From: Bacteroidales bacterium
Lineage (GTDB): Bacteria > Bacteroidota > Bacteroidia > Bacteroidales > VadinHA17
NCBI GenBank assembly: GCA_016715075.1
Contig: JADKBK010000001.1
Coordinates: 186,001-250,000 of the forward strand
Direction: 5' to 3'
Length of the DNA stretch: 64,000 nt
Part shown: positions 50,881 to 61,900 of the stretch, piece after piece
How the letters are laid out: each line of letters starts with the position of its first letter
Position numbering within the stretch: position 1 is the first letter of the stretch
The notes under the pieces: model-generated
The model's database searches: none
What the model saw: only the letters and a program-made list of their open reading frames with translations
What the model was told of the DNA's origin: nothing
Translations under genes and position numbers: made by a program

Positions 50881-53391
50881 ATGGTTATTAGAAGAATTGA
50901 AAGGATTTTTTTAGTTATATCTCTGTCTCTTTTGAGTCTATCGTTGCACGCGCAGGAAAAACAGAAAGTTTTTGACTACATGACCTCAGATGATTATATT
51001 ATCGGAGGCGTAAGCATTTGAGGTCTAAGGTTTCTGGATACTAATGCCCTTATCGGAATATCCGGGTTGAGGCTGGGGCAGGAGATAACTGTTCCGGGAG
51101 ACGAACTGAAAACAGCTGTTCAGAAATTGTGGCAGCAGGGGCTCTTTTCAGACGTCAGGATTACAATCACCAAAGTCTCTTCAGATTCTGTCTTTCTCGA
51201 TATTTTTCTACAGGAGCGACCCAGGATATCCTCTGTCAAATATAATGGTTTGAAAAAGTCAGAGCAGGACGACCTGGTAGAAAAGCTTAGTCTGCCGGTA
51301 GGATCTCAGATAACCGAGTTTCTTCTTAATAACGCTTCAAAAATCATTAAGGATCATTTTATTGAGAAAGGAGATCTGAATACAACAGTAGATTTTGTCC
51401 AGAAAGATGATCCTGACAGACCTAATAATGTCATCCTGGCTGTTAACGTGGATAAGAATGAAAAGGTAAAAATTGCAGAAATATCCTTCGTAGGCAATGA
51501 GTTTTTCCCGGTTGCAAAGCTCAGGAAGCAGATGAAAGGGACTAAAGTTAAAAACGCCAATTTCTTCAGAGCCTCCAAGTTCATTAATGAGAAGTATGAA
51601 GAGGATAAGCTTAAATTAAAGACCTTCTATAACGATAATGGCTTTAAGGATTTTACAATTATATCAGATTCTATCTTTACTGTTTCAGATAACCGGATCG
51701 GTCTGCTTCTCAGAATTGAGGAAGGAACACAATACTACCTCCGCAGTGTTGACTGGGTTGGAAACAGTGTTTACAGGAAGGAGGCTCTTCAACAGGTTTT
51801 TAATGTCAAAAAGGGAACGGTCTATAATCAGTCACTGATTGCAGACAGACTGAATGGTACCGCAGGTGCTCAGGATGCTGTAAGCTCATTATATCAGGAT
51901 TTCGGATACCTCTTTTCACGTCTTACACCAGTTGAAAAAAAGGTTGAGAATGATTCTGTTGACCTTGAGGTAAGGATATATGAAGGAGATCAGGCTTATC
52001 TTAATAATGTACTAATAGACGGTAACACCCGAACAAACGAACATATTGCACGTCGTGAGCTATATACCCTTCCCGGTGATCTTTTCAGCAAGGAGAAGAT
52101 TTTAAGGTCAATCAGGCAGTTAGGGGTTCTTGGTCATTTCGACGCCGAAAAGATTAATCCCACTCCTCTTCCTGATATGATAAACGGAACCGTTGATCTT
52201 CTCTATAAGCTTGAGGAAAAGCCAAATGACCAGTTTGAAATATCAGGCGGCTGGGGAGCAGGTATGCTTGTCGGTACTGTTGGTGTGCGGTTCAACAATT
52301 TCGCAATGCGCAATTTCTTCAAGCTTAAGGAATGGAGACCTTACCCCTCAGGTGATGGCCAGTCATTAAGTCTGAGGGTCCAGTCTAACGGACGTGTCTA
52401 CCAGTCCTATAATATCTCGTTTGTAGAACCATGGCTGGGAGGTAAGAAGCCAAATACCTTCTCGATCTCCACCTACAGATCGACAATGACTAACGGAAAG
52501 AAAAAATCTGATGACGGCTATCAGGCCATGGTGATCGACGGAGTAACACTGGGACTCGGAAAGAGACTTGAATGGCCTGATGATTATTTTTCACTCTACG
52601 GCGAACTTAACTACCAGAGATATTTTCTGAAAGACTATAACGTCTACAGCTTCCTGTTTGATAATGGTACTTCTAACCTGTTCAGCCTTCAGATGAAGCT
52701 TACAAGGTTTTCAACAAGTCCAAACCTGATCTATCCCAGAAGCGGATCATCCTTTACTCTTTCCCTGCAGGCAACTCCTCCTTATTCATTGATTACAGGA
52801 CGGAACATGGCAAATCTCCCGGTTGAAGAAAAATATAAATGGATTGAATTCCATAAATGGCAGTTCAAGTCAGATTATTACTTCCCGCTTTCAAAGAATG
52901 ACAAACTGGTAATTAATGCAAAATTTGCTTTCGGGTATCTCGGATACTACAATGCAGATATAGGTCCATCACCTTTTGAATATTTCTATGTAGGTGGTGA
53001 CGGTATGTCGGGTTACAGTTTCTATGGCCGCGATATTGTTGCCCAGAGAGGATATACGAACGGATCTCTCACACCATATGCCCCTGGTACAGCGAAACCA
53101 TCAGGTAACGTTTATTCAAAAATTACCTTTGAATTGCGATACCCCGTTTCACTCAATCCGCAGGCAACCATCTATGGCCTTGCTTTCCTTGAGACAGGCC
53201 GGGCCTGGTACTCACTTAAGGAATATAACCCATTCAAAATGAACCGTGCAGCAGGTTTCGGATTAAGAGCTAACCTCCCGATGTTCGGATTGCTAGGTAT
53301 AGACTGGGGATACGGATTTGACCCTGTTCCGACTGGTCAGCAGAATGCAAATCATTCACAGATACATTTTATAATTGGTCAGCAGTTTTAA
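50881..53391 (+). CDS. bamA: BamA outer-membrane assembly factor, in-frame TGA at codon 47
   Basis: BamA folds beta-barrel proteins into the outer membrane. The frame from ATG 50881 gives a signal peptide (FLVISLSLLSLSLHAQ), then VFDYMTSDDYIIGGVSI, and meets TGA at 51019-51021. After it the same frame runs on as GLRFLDTNALIGISGLRLGQ to 53391 with no further stop. The remainder shows repeated POTRA domains (SVKYNGLKKSEQDDLVEKLS, VDWVGNSVYRKEALQQVF, VLIDGNTRTNEHIARRELY) and the C-terminal 16-strand barrel ending HFIIGQQF. So the gene is complete except for one sense-to-TGA codon. TGA is a normal stop elsewhere in the window. A sequencing error or a true nonsense mutation are the options. Translation starting after the TGA would lack the signal peptide. 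Two Skp-like genes follow. Confidence 0.9.
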
Positions 53392-53417
53392 TTAAGTAAA
53401 TATTAAATTTTTAAGTC

Positions 53418-53933
53418 ATGAAAAAAATAGGCGTTATAATGGGGTTATTTCTTCTGACTTCGGCTATGGCCATAGCTCAGAAATATGCATTCGTCGATTC
53501 AGAATATATCAGGAATAATATTCCTGCATTTACCGCAGCTCAGGAGCAGCTCGATAAACTGTCAAAACAGTGGGAAAAAGAGGTTGCTGATGGATATGCC
53601 AATGTGGAACAACTGTATAAATCATATCAGAATGAAGCGGTTCTTCTTTCGCAGGACATGAAGACCAAAAGGGAAGAGGCTATTATTGCCAAGGAGAAAG
53701 AAATGAAAACACTTCAGAACAAATACTTCGGAATGGAAGGAGATCTGTTTAAAAAAAGAGAGGAACTGGTAAAACCAATACAGGATGAGATTCTGAAAGC
53801 CATAAAAGAGATCGCTGTTGACGGTAGTTATGCTGTCATATTCGATACAGCAGCTGGTGGTAATATCCTCTTTGCCAATCCTAAATTTGATATAAGCGAT
53901 CAGGTCCTTGAAAAATTAGGTTATAAGAATTAA
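53418..53933 (+). CDS. skp: OmpH/Skp-family periplasmic chaperone, copy 1
   Basis: Skp trimers hold unfolded outer-membrane proteins in the periplasm and pass them to BamA. The 171-residue product has a signal peptide (IGVIMGLFLLTSAMAIAQ). The body starts with the beta strand KYAFVDSEYIRNNIP, has long charged helices (about 45-125) and returns with the closing strand SYAVIFDTAAGGNILFANP. It lies 26 bases after bamA. A second copy follows 39 bases later. Confidence 0.92.
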   Translation: MKKIGVIMGLFLLTSAMAIAQKYAFVDSEYIRNNIPAFTAAQEQLDKLSKQWEKEVADGYANVEQLYKSYQNEAVLLSQDMKTKREEAIIAKEKEMKTLQNKYFGMEGDLFKKREELVKPIQDEILKAIKEIAVDGSYAVIFDTAAGGNILFANPKFDISDQVLEKLGYKN

Positions 53934-53938
53934 TTAAT

Positions 53939-53946
53939 TACTTTTG
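53939..53946 (+). promoter_or_regulatory. Bacteroidota -7 box (TACTTTTG)
   Basis: An exact TAnnTTTG match between the two Skp-like genes could give the second copy its own transcript. Confidence 0.4.
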
Positions 53947-53972
53947 CAAAATTGTTTAATAAAATAATTGAA

Positions 53973-54497
53973 ATGAAAAGATTTATCGGAATAGCTATAT
54001 TTATGGCTCTCATTACTCTGGCCGGACAGAATTCCTTTGCTCAGGGTGTAAAATTCGGACATATTAACAGTGATGAATTGATTCAGTCATTGCCCGAATT
54101 CGATTCGGCTAATGTTAAACTTGAGAAATTCCGGAAGGACCTTATAAATGCACTTGAACTGATGTCAGTTGAATTGAACAATAAAAGTGAAACCTATACA
54201 AAAGAAAGCAAAAACTATACTGATATTGTTAAACAGACAAAGGAGCAGGAGCTTGTTGATATGAACAAGAGAATCCAGGAGTTCCAGAACAATGCACAGC
54301 AGCAGCTTCAGGAAAAGCAGGCTGAACTGTTTCAACCGATAATGGCCAAAGTTGACAAGGCTATTAAAGAAGTCGGAAAAGAAAATGGTTATGTATATAT
54401 ATTCAGCATAGGTAAGGGAAGCTCACTTTTGTACTTTGATGAGACAAAAAGTACAAACATTATGCCTCTGGCAAAAACAAAACTGCCATTAAAATAA
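53973..54497 (+). CDS. OmpH/Skp-family periplasmic chaperone, copy 2
   Basis: The 174-residue product has a signal peptide (IGIAIFMALITLAGQNSFAQ). The layout is the same as in the preceding gene: first strand VKFGHINSDELIQSLPEFDS, long helices with LNNKSETYTKESKNYTDIV, closing strand GYVYIFSIGKGSSLLYFDET. The two copies differ clearly in sequence, so they are old paralogs and not a recent duplication. Paired Skp-like genes after bamA are usual in Bacteroidota. ATG 53973 begins the leader; the seven codons upstream do not. A strong terminator follows. Confidence 0.91.
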   Translation: MKRFIGIAIFMALITLAGQNSFAQGVKFGHINSDELIQSLPEFDSANVKLEKFRKDLINALELMSVELNNKSETYTKESKNYTDIVKQTKEQELVDMNKRIQEFQNNAQQQLQEKQAELFQPIMAKVDKAIKEVGKENGYVYIFSIGKGSSLLYFDETKSTNIMPLAKTKLPLK

Positions 54498-54517
54498 TAT
54501 TAATAGATTGATCCGGT

Positions 54518-54548
54518 GACCATCCCTCATAAGGATGGTCATTTTTTT
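54518..54548 (+). terminator. Rho-independent terminator after the bamA/skp run
   Basis: A perfect 8-bp stem (GACCATCC / GGATGGTC), a 7-base loop and seven T after one A end the bamA-skp transcript. It lies inside an in-frame extension of murI and so decides against a murI start at 54516. Confidence 0.88.
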
Positions 54549-54563
54549 AATATATATAATATT

Positions 54564-55364
54564 GTGAAAGAACAACCAATCGGGATATTTGATTCAGGTG
54601 TAGGCGGGCTTACTGTTGCACATGCAATTAAGCAGATACTGCCCGGTGAAAGCATAATCTATTTCGGAGATACAGCACACCTCCCATATGGTGATAAGTC
54701 GGCTGAATCAATCCGCTATTACTCCCACAGGATAACCGAGTTCCTTCTCGAACATAATTCAAAAGTCGTACTTGTTGCATGCAATTCTGCTTCTGCTTCA
54801 GCTTTTGATTCCCTGAAGAAAGAGTTCAGTGAAAAAACAATTCTTTTCGATGTAATTGACCCGGTTGTGGATTATGTCAGTACCCGTAATTTCAGTAAAA
54901 TTGGAGTTATCGGGACAAAAAGGACAATCAGCTCTGGAACATATGAACAGAAGCTCAGGGAGAAGTCGCATGACACTGAGGTTGTATCACTTGCAACACC
55001 TCTTCTGGTCCCAATGATCGAGGAAGGATTTATTTTCGATGATATAAGTAATGCCATCATCAGGGCATACCTGTCGGGCGAGTCACTGAGCGGTATCCAG
55101 GCCCTCATTCTTGGCTGTACTCACTATCCTATAATTAAGAACCAGATAAGCAAGATCTTTAATTTCAATATTGAGGTGATTGATTCCGCACGTATCGTCT
55201 CAATCATTCTCAGGAATACTCTTGAAAAGAAAGGGTTGCTGAACGATTCCGGCAGGGTAAAGGATCAGTTTTTTGTTTCAGATTACACCACATATTTTGA
55301 GAAAATTGCCAGGATGTTCTTCGAGGGAGAAATTAACCTGAAAAAAGCTGATATCTGGAGCTGA
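54564..55364 (+). CDS. murI: Glutamate racemase
   Basis: MurI makes D-glutamate for peptidoglycan. The 266-residue product has the Asp motif IGIFDSGVGGLTV near residue 8, the first catalytic Cys in VLVACNSASASA near 72, and the second Cys in LILGCTHYPI near 183. The start is the GTG at 54564 (KEQPIGIFDSG). A frame open from 54516 would begin inside the terminator at 54518-54548. The GTG start may hold its translation low. It closes the envelope-biogenesis run on this strand. Confidence 0.93.
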   Translation: MKEQPIGIFDSGVGGLTVAHAIKQILPGESIIYFGDTAHLPYGDKSAESIRYYSHRITEFLLEHNSKVVLVACNSASASAFDSLKKEFSEKTILFDVIDPVVDYVSTRNFSKIGVIGTKRTISSGTYEQKLREKSHDTEVVSLATPLLVPMIEEGFIFDDISNAIIRAYLSGESLSGIQALILGCTHYPIIKNQISKIFNFNIEVIDSARIVSIILRNTLEKKGLLNDSGRVKDQFFVSDYTTYFEKIARMFFEGEINLKKADIWS

Positions 55365-55946
55365 CCTTCCCGGTTCTATGTGAATCTCTGGCCACCTCTA
55401 AACCCTCCGTGTCTACCGGAGGTGTATTACTTCAGTATTCTGGTAACAGATTTATAATCTGAAGATGCTGGTTAATTAGGCAAAATATCTCTGCTAAGCT
55501 CCCCTAAAGTTTCCGCAAAGATCGCAAAGCTTTAAAACCAATAAGCTTTTACTATGCGTCCCCTGCGAAGGGTAGGCCTTTGGGTTAAACAGGCTTTTGA
55601 ATAGCCCCAAACTTCCAAAAACAAACTGTTACATTAATTCTGAAGAATTACCGGCAGGCAGGTGTGTAAGTTCTTAATTATTATTCAGAGATCTTCCGGG
55701 TAAATGCAATTTCTCCTGACCAGATTGTGAACCTATAAGTCTCTTTATTGTTTATGACTCAGATCTTATATGGAACCTGTGAAAGTCCTTTTTAATTCTG
55801 TGGTACTGAGTTCTAAAAGATGATCAATATCATAATTGAATGATTTTTTTGTTTAATTTTCAATCCTTAAAATGTTAATTTTGTTGATTATAAACATTTA
55901 TTAATATTATCGTCCACATTTAAGTGAGAATAAATTATTAGTTATC
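55365..55946. other. Intergenic region between murI and korA
   Basis: No gene is visible in these 582 bases. They include a hairpin (CCTCCG / CGGAGG, 55404-55422), a CGCAAAG pair 9 nt apart (55514 and 55523) of the dispersed heptamer family, and the korA -7 box at 55876. The left part is a mix of short repeats resembling those at 13600-13850. Confidence 0.5.
55876..55883 (+). promoter_or_regulatory. Bacteroidota -7 box (TAATTTTG) of korA
   Basis: An exact TAnnTTTG match lies 63 bases before the korA ATG. Confidence 0.5.
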
Positions 55947-57790
55947 ATGAGGAAAAAATCAGAGGTTATCGAAAGGGATGAGGTGGTAATCAGATTCTCC
56001 GGAGATTCAGGAGACGGAATGCAATTAACAGGCACGCTTTTTTCTGATACTGCAGCTTTATTTGGTAACGACTTGTCTACATTTCCGGATTACCCGGCAG
56101 AGATCCGTGCCCGACAGTGCACTGTTGGAGGTGTCTCCGGATTCCAGGTTCATTTTGGCCATTCAGAGATCAACATGCCGGGAGATTTTTCTGACGTGCT
56201 TGTAGCAATGAATCCTGCCGCCATTAAGGCTAACGGTAAATGGATAAAGCCCGGTGGCACTATAATTTATGATGAGAATAATTTTACTGAAAAGAATATT
56301 GAGAAAGCAGGCTATGAAAAAGATCCAATAAGGGAGGAGAAGCTGGAAAGCTACAATATTATTGCAGCCCCGATATCTGCTATGGTAAAGGAGGCCCTTA
56401 AGGATTTCGGTCTGGATCCAAAGTCGGTTTTACGTACAAAAAACATGTTTGCACTGGGTATGGTTTACTGGCTTTTCGACCGTAAGCTTGACTATACTGA
56501 GGAGTACTTTGAGAAAAAGTTCCACTCTAAACCGGATCTCGCAGAAGCAAATAAGATTGCTCTCCGGGCCGGATATTATTATGCTGAAACAATTGAAGCT
56601 TTATCCTCGGTCTATAAGATACTTCCTGCACAGATAGCGAAAGGTACCTACAGGAATATTTCAGGAAATGTAGCCACAGCCTGGGGATTAATGGCTGCCG
56701 CAGAAAAGGCAGGCTTGAACCTCTTTATCGGATCATATCCCATTACACCTGCCACAGGTATTCTGGAAGAGCTTGCAGCTCATAAAGATCTTGGGGTAAA
56801 AAGCTTTCAGGCGGAGGACGAGATAGCAGGTATCTGTACAGCTCTCGGTGCCAGTTTTGCAGGTCACATGGCCGTTACTTCAACATCAGGGCCTGGACTG
56901 GCTCTTAAATCCGAAGCCATCGGCCTGGCAGTAATGGCAGAACTCCCGATCGTAATTATCGATGTTCAGAGGAGTGGACCATCCACAGGACTTCCAACAA
57001 AGACTGAACAGGCTGATCTGCTGCAGGCCCTCTATGGCCGCAATGGAGAATGTCCGTTGGTAGTAATGGCTGCCAGCACTCCATCAGATTGTTTCCATTT
57101 TGCATTTGAGGCGGCAAGAATAGCTGTAGAACATATGACACCAGTATTACTTCTTACAGACAGTTATCTCGCCAATGGCAGTGAACCCTGGAAAATACCG
57201 CAGATGAAGGACCTCCTGAAATAAAACCTCCGTTCGCGAAAGGAAATGAGGCTCCTTTCCTCCCATATAAGAGAGATGAGAAGACACTTGCAAGATCGTG
57301 GGCAAAGCCGGGAATACCCGGTCTTGAACACAGGATCGGAGGACTTGAAAAGACGGAGAAAGGCACCGTTTCCTATGTTCCTGAAAATCACGAGTTAATG
57401 GTTGATCTGAGAGAGCAAAAAGTTGCCAGGGTTGCTGATTCAATTCCTGATCTTGTAGTACAGGGCGCTGAATCAGGAGATCTGCTTGTTGTGGTCTGGG
57501 GTGGTTCTTATGGCTATCTTATCACTGCAATACGCGATCTGCAGGCCGAAGGCCACAAAGTAAGCCTGGTAAACATAAATTATATTAACCCCTTACCGAA
57601 AAATGTAAAAGATGTTTTCAGCAGATTTAAAAAGATTGTGGTTTGTGAATTAAATTCAGGACAGCTTGCCAATTATCTGAGGATCAAACATCAGGAGTTT
57701 TCATATGAGCAGTTAAATAAGGTACAGGGACTGCCGTTTACCTTAAATGAGATAAAAGAAAAATGCATAAATATTCTGGAGGAAATGTAA
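55947..57790 (+). pseudogene. korA: 2-oxoglutarate:ferredoxin oxidoreductase subunit alpha (gamma-alpha fusion), frameshifted
   Basis: KorA with KorB oxidises 2-oxoglutarate to succinyl-CoA with ferredoxin; run in reverse it fixes CO2. The N-terminal gamma part (IRFSGDSGDGMQLTGTLFSD) is fused to the alpha part (GSYPITPATGILEELA, FQAEDEIAGICTALGASFAG, SGPSTGLPTKTEQADLLQAL), as in Bacteroidota. The frame ends at TAA 57222 after MKDLLK. The continuation (PPFAKGNEAPF and LVVVWGGSYGYLITAIRDLQ, up to 57790) is in another frame. Restoring one C at 57213-57219 (CTCCTGA to CTCCCTGA) gives MKDLPEIKPPFAK and joins the two. The whole would be about 614 residues, the normal length. An assembly error is most likely. 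korB starts 1 base later. Confidence 0.9.
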
Positions 57791-57791
57791 A

Positions 57792-58813
57792 ATGACTGAA
57801 GCTGTAGCAAATAAATATACTGCAAAGGATTTTAAAAGTGATCAGGAGATCAGATGGTGCCCAGGGTGCGGAGACCATGCGGTTCTGAGTTCTGTTCAGA
57901 GAACCCTTGCTGATATGGGTATACCGAAGGAGAAATTCGCATTCATATCCGGCATCGGCTGCTCTTCAAGATTTCCATATTATATGGATACCTATGGATT
58001 TCACAGCATTCACGGCCGTGCTTCCGCAATTGCATCGGGAGTGAAAGTTGCAAATCCGGAATTATCTGTCTGGCAGATCACAGGAGACGGTGATGCTCTG
58101 GCAATCGGCGGGAACCACTTCATTCATGTTATCAGGAGAAACATTGATATTAATATCATTCTCTTCAATAATGAAATCTATGGCCTTACAAAAGGCCAGT
58201 ATTCACCTACTTCCAATAAAGGGATTGTTACAAAAACATCCCCGTTCGGTTCAGTTGAAGAACCATTCTCGGTAGGAGAGCTGGTTATCGGGGCAAAGGG
58301 CAAGTTTTTTGCCCGCACGATAGATACCAATATTGCACTCTCCTCATCGATCTATTCCGAAGCTGAAAAACATAAGGGAACATCTGTGGTAGAGGTTCTT
58401 CAGAACTGTGTTATTTTTAATGACGGAGTACATGATGTTGTTGCCGATAAGGAGGTCAGGGATGACCGTACCATTATCTTAAAAACGGGCAGCCAATGAT
58501 CTTTGGAAAGGGCAATGATAAGGGTCTCATTCTCGAGGGACTGAAACTGAAAGTAGTTACCCTGGGAGAGAATGGCATCACTGACAAGGATATTCTGGTG
58601 CACGATTCAACTGAACCGAATCCTGGCATCCAGTATATGCTTGCTAACATGAGATATCCGGAATATCCGGTAGCTCTGGGTGTCATACGTTCTGTTACAG
58701 GGCCGACATATGAAAAGCTTGTTGAAGAACAGATAACTGAGATAAAGAAGAAAGCAAAGATCAAATGTATGGATGATCTTCTGAACAGCGGATCAACATG
58801 GGTTGTAGATTAA
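57792..58813 (+). pseudogene. korB: 2-oxoglutarate:ferredoxin oxidoreductase subunit beta, frameshifted or split
   Basis: KorB binds thiamine diphosphate and works with KorA. The first frame has IRWCPGCGDHAVLSSVQ, ISGIGCSSRFPYYMD, the TPP/Mg site QITGDGDALAIGGNHFI and NNEIYGLTKGQYSPTS. It ends at TGA 58497. The second frame starts at ATG 58496 (MIFGKGNDKGLILEGL) and carries the C-terminal part to 58813. The two overlap by ATGA, which could be read as a coupled split gene. However, a single added C at 58493 (AGCCCAATG) gives GSPMIFGK and one continuous protein of about 340 residues, the normal KorB. Known relatives are single chains. I favour an indel. The catalytic TPP region is intact either way. 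Confidence 0.87.
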
Positions 58814-58891
58814 TGTCTATTCTGGATTTATCCTGAATTATCTCTTTCCTGTTTTAATCTCATACCCCAACACGTGATGCGTGTATGGAAC

Positions 58892-58899
58892 TATTTTTG
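58892..58899 (+). promoter_or_regulatory. Bacteroidota -7 box (TATTTTTG)
   Basis: An exact TAnnTTTG match lies 36 bases before the ATG at 58935. It falls inside a GTG-started extension (58881), which argues that translation starts at 58935. Confidence 0.5.
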
Positions 58900-58934
58900 T
58901 AAATTTAAAAATTGTTCCGAATTACACTCACCTG

Positions 58935-61900
58935 ATGGATCAATTGAGAGATAATAATCTGACATTTAACAGGTTAATGCACGATCAGCAGGAAAGACTG
59001 AAGGAGCTGGCCTGCATTAACAGTACTACTGCTATTCTGAAAGGGGGTAAACCAATTGAGGAATCTCTCCAGCAGATTGTGCTTCTTTTACCCGCAGCAT
59101 GGCAATACCCTGAATATACTGTAGCACGGATCCGTTTTGCAGGGAAAGAATTTGAATCTGTCGGATTTGCTGAGACAAACTGGAGAATGCTGCAGGATTT
59201 TGTTACAATTGATGATGAAAAAGGGTCCATTGAGATTTATTATACAAGCGAATTCAATACGGAATGTGAGGGTCCTTTTCTTAAGGAAGAGAGGGATCTC
59301 ATTCAGAATATTGCCAGTTTGCTGACAGGCTATATTAACAGTTATAAAGCCAGGGACATAATCAGGTTTACACAGATCAGCCAGAAGGAAGAGGAGGATA
59401 CTTCAGAAGTTTCCAGCAGGAAGCTGCTCCAGAAATTCCTCGACAGGCATAATGCAGAGAGAGATGTTTTTCATGACCTGATGCCATTTAAAGTAAGGGA
59501 GATACTTCTGGTGGCTAACCTTTATGATGCTTATTCAATTGAAGGAGAGGGTCGTTTCTCAGACCATATTCTCGGCGAATATTACCACATGAGTCTTACC
59601 TCGATTCCAAGGGTGACGGGTGTATCTGGTGAGGAAGAAGCATTTACAAGGCTTAAGGCAAGGCACTATGACATGATCATAATAATGATCGGAGTAGATA
59701 AGGAAAGCCCGATGAAGCTGTGCAAAATGATAAAGGATAAATATCCTTACCTGCCAACATTCATTCTCCTGAGCAACCCATCAGATGTGTCTTACGTGAA
59801 GATGCGGAAAAGTCTTGGGGTTCCCTTCGATAATTATTTTGTATGGACAGGGGAATCAAAAGTATTCTTTGCAATGGTAACTCTCCTCGAAGACAGGGTT
59901 AATGTTGATAATGATACAAAAAAGGGTTTGTCGCGGGTGATACTGCTTGTTGAAGACTCAGCAGAATACTATTCAAGTTATCTTCCGATGCTCTACAACC
60001 TGGTCATGGAACAGACAAAGAATCTTATAGAGGATGTATCAACAGATGAATTATATAAAATTCTGAAACTCAGAGCAAGGCCGAAAATTCTTCTGGCATC
60101 AAACTATGAGGATTCTATTACAATTTACAATAAGTATAAGGAAAGCCTCTTATGTGTCATTTCTGACATGAGGTTTCCGAAAAACGGGGTACTGTATGAT
60201 ACTGCCGGTTTCGACCTTATAAAATATATCAAGGAGGCTTTGCCCAATCTTCCCACTGTGCTTCAGTCTTCTGATCCGGAGAGTGCCAGGTATGCATTCA
60301 CTCTCAAGTCCAATTTTATAAATAAAAACTCTGAGAGCCTGCTTAAGGATCTTAAATCATTTATCAACTATTACCTTGGCTTTGGTCATTTTGTCTACAG
60401 GGATACTAAGGGTCATCAGATAGCGGTCGCAAAATCGATGAAGGAGTTCGAAGCATTTCTTCAGACTGTGCCTGAAGATTCTCTTGCCTATCACGCAATG
60501 AAAAACCATTTCTCACTATGGCTGATGGCAAGGGGAGAAGTGAAAATAGCAAAAATAATCACTCCCTTAAAAGTCACTGATTTTGGAAGTCTCCGCGAGC
60601 TTAGGGAGTTTCTTGTTAATATTATAAACAAGAGAAGGCAGGAGATGAACAAGGGTAAGGTGGTCAACTTTGAGGAATCCGCAGTTATTGATGAGACAAA
60701 TGTTGTATGCCTGGCCAGTGGATCCCTGGGTGGAAAGGGACGTGGCCTGGCTTTTATAAATACGCTTATTTACAGCTTTGAACTTGGACGGCTTCTGCCT
60801 GGTATTAATATCAGATCACCAATAACTGCAATCATCGGAACAGATGAATTTGATATTTTTATGGAGCGGAACCATCTGTGGGATAAGATCAAGGATGTAA
60901 AGGATTTTGGCAAACTGCAAAAAATGTTTCTCGCCGGGAGCCTTAGCTATACCCTTGAGAAGAAACTGAGGAGCTTTCTCGGACATATAACAAAACCTGT
61001 TGCCGTCAGATCTTCAAGCCTGTTTGAGGATTCTATGAGCCAGCCCTTCTCGGGTATATTCAGGACATATATTCTGCCGAATGTTAATCCTGATCCGGAA
61101 ATAAGGTTCAAACAGTTATGTGAAGCTATAAAACTTGTTTTTTCTTCTGTCTATTCAAAGAACTCACGAACATATTTTGAAGCCATTAATTTTAAGATCG
61201 AACAGGAAAAAATGGCTGTGGTGATACAGGAGACAGTAGGGAACAGGTTTCAGGATGCCTTTTATCCCCATATAAGCGGAACGGCTCAGTCTTTCAATTT
61301 CTATCCTGTGTCCCATATGACACCGGACGACGGTTTCGCAGTAATTGCTGTCGGACTGGGACAGTACGTTGTAGAGGGGGAAAGAGCCTACAGGTTTTCC
61401 CCTGCTTATCCGTCTCTCGACATCATTTCTCACAGGGATCTCTATAAAAATTCCCAGGTACATTTTTATGCGGTCGACCTGACCAAGAAGGTTCTGGACC
61501 TTCTTGAAGGTGAAAATGCGGGATTAATCACCCTCGACATAGGCGAGGCAGAAAAACAGGGTACACTTAATCATTGTGCATCTGTATTAAATATCGACAA
61601 TGATATCATCACTGCAGGTCTTGAGTCAAATGGACCAAGGGTGATTAATTTTGCTGACGTTCTGAAATATGATTATGTGCCTCTTGCTTCTACACTGCGT
61701 GTGGTACTTGATGTTGTTAAGGAGGCATTCGGAACGCCTGTTGAGATCGAATTTGCCGTTGACCTTACAAAGGATGACAAAGGCAATGCCTCATTCTACC
61801 TGCTTCAGGTAAAACCTTTGGTTGGAAGGGGAGCCGGATACTCGATCGATCAGGCAACCATATTTAATGATGATCTTATTCTGGTAACGTGGAAAAGTAT

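Noticed and set aside
51019..51021. TGA read as a sense codon (recoded genetic code or selenocysteine) in bamA
   Set aside because: TGA ends several intact genes here (rng, uppS, murI), the flanking sequence shows no evident selenocysteine hairpin, and only one gene is affected.
46029..57219. Programmed -1 frameshifting at CTCCTGA in the hydrolase and korA genes
   Set aside because: The same heptamer occurs in frame in hutH (10770-10776) with no shift, it is not a classical slippery site, and the two genes have no reason to share such control.
58881..58934. GTG start for the first receiver + ATP-grasp protein
   Set aside because: A -7 box (58892-58899) lies inside this segment, so the transcript probably begins after the GTG.
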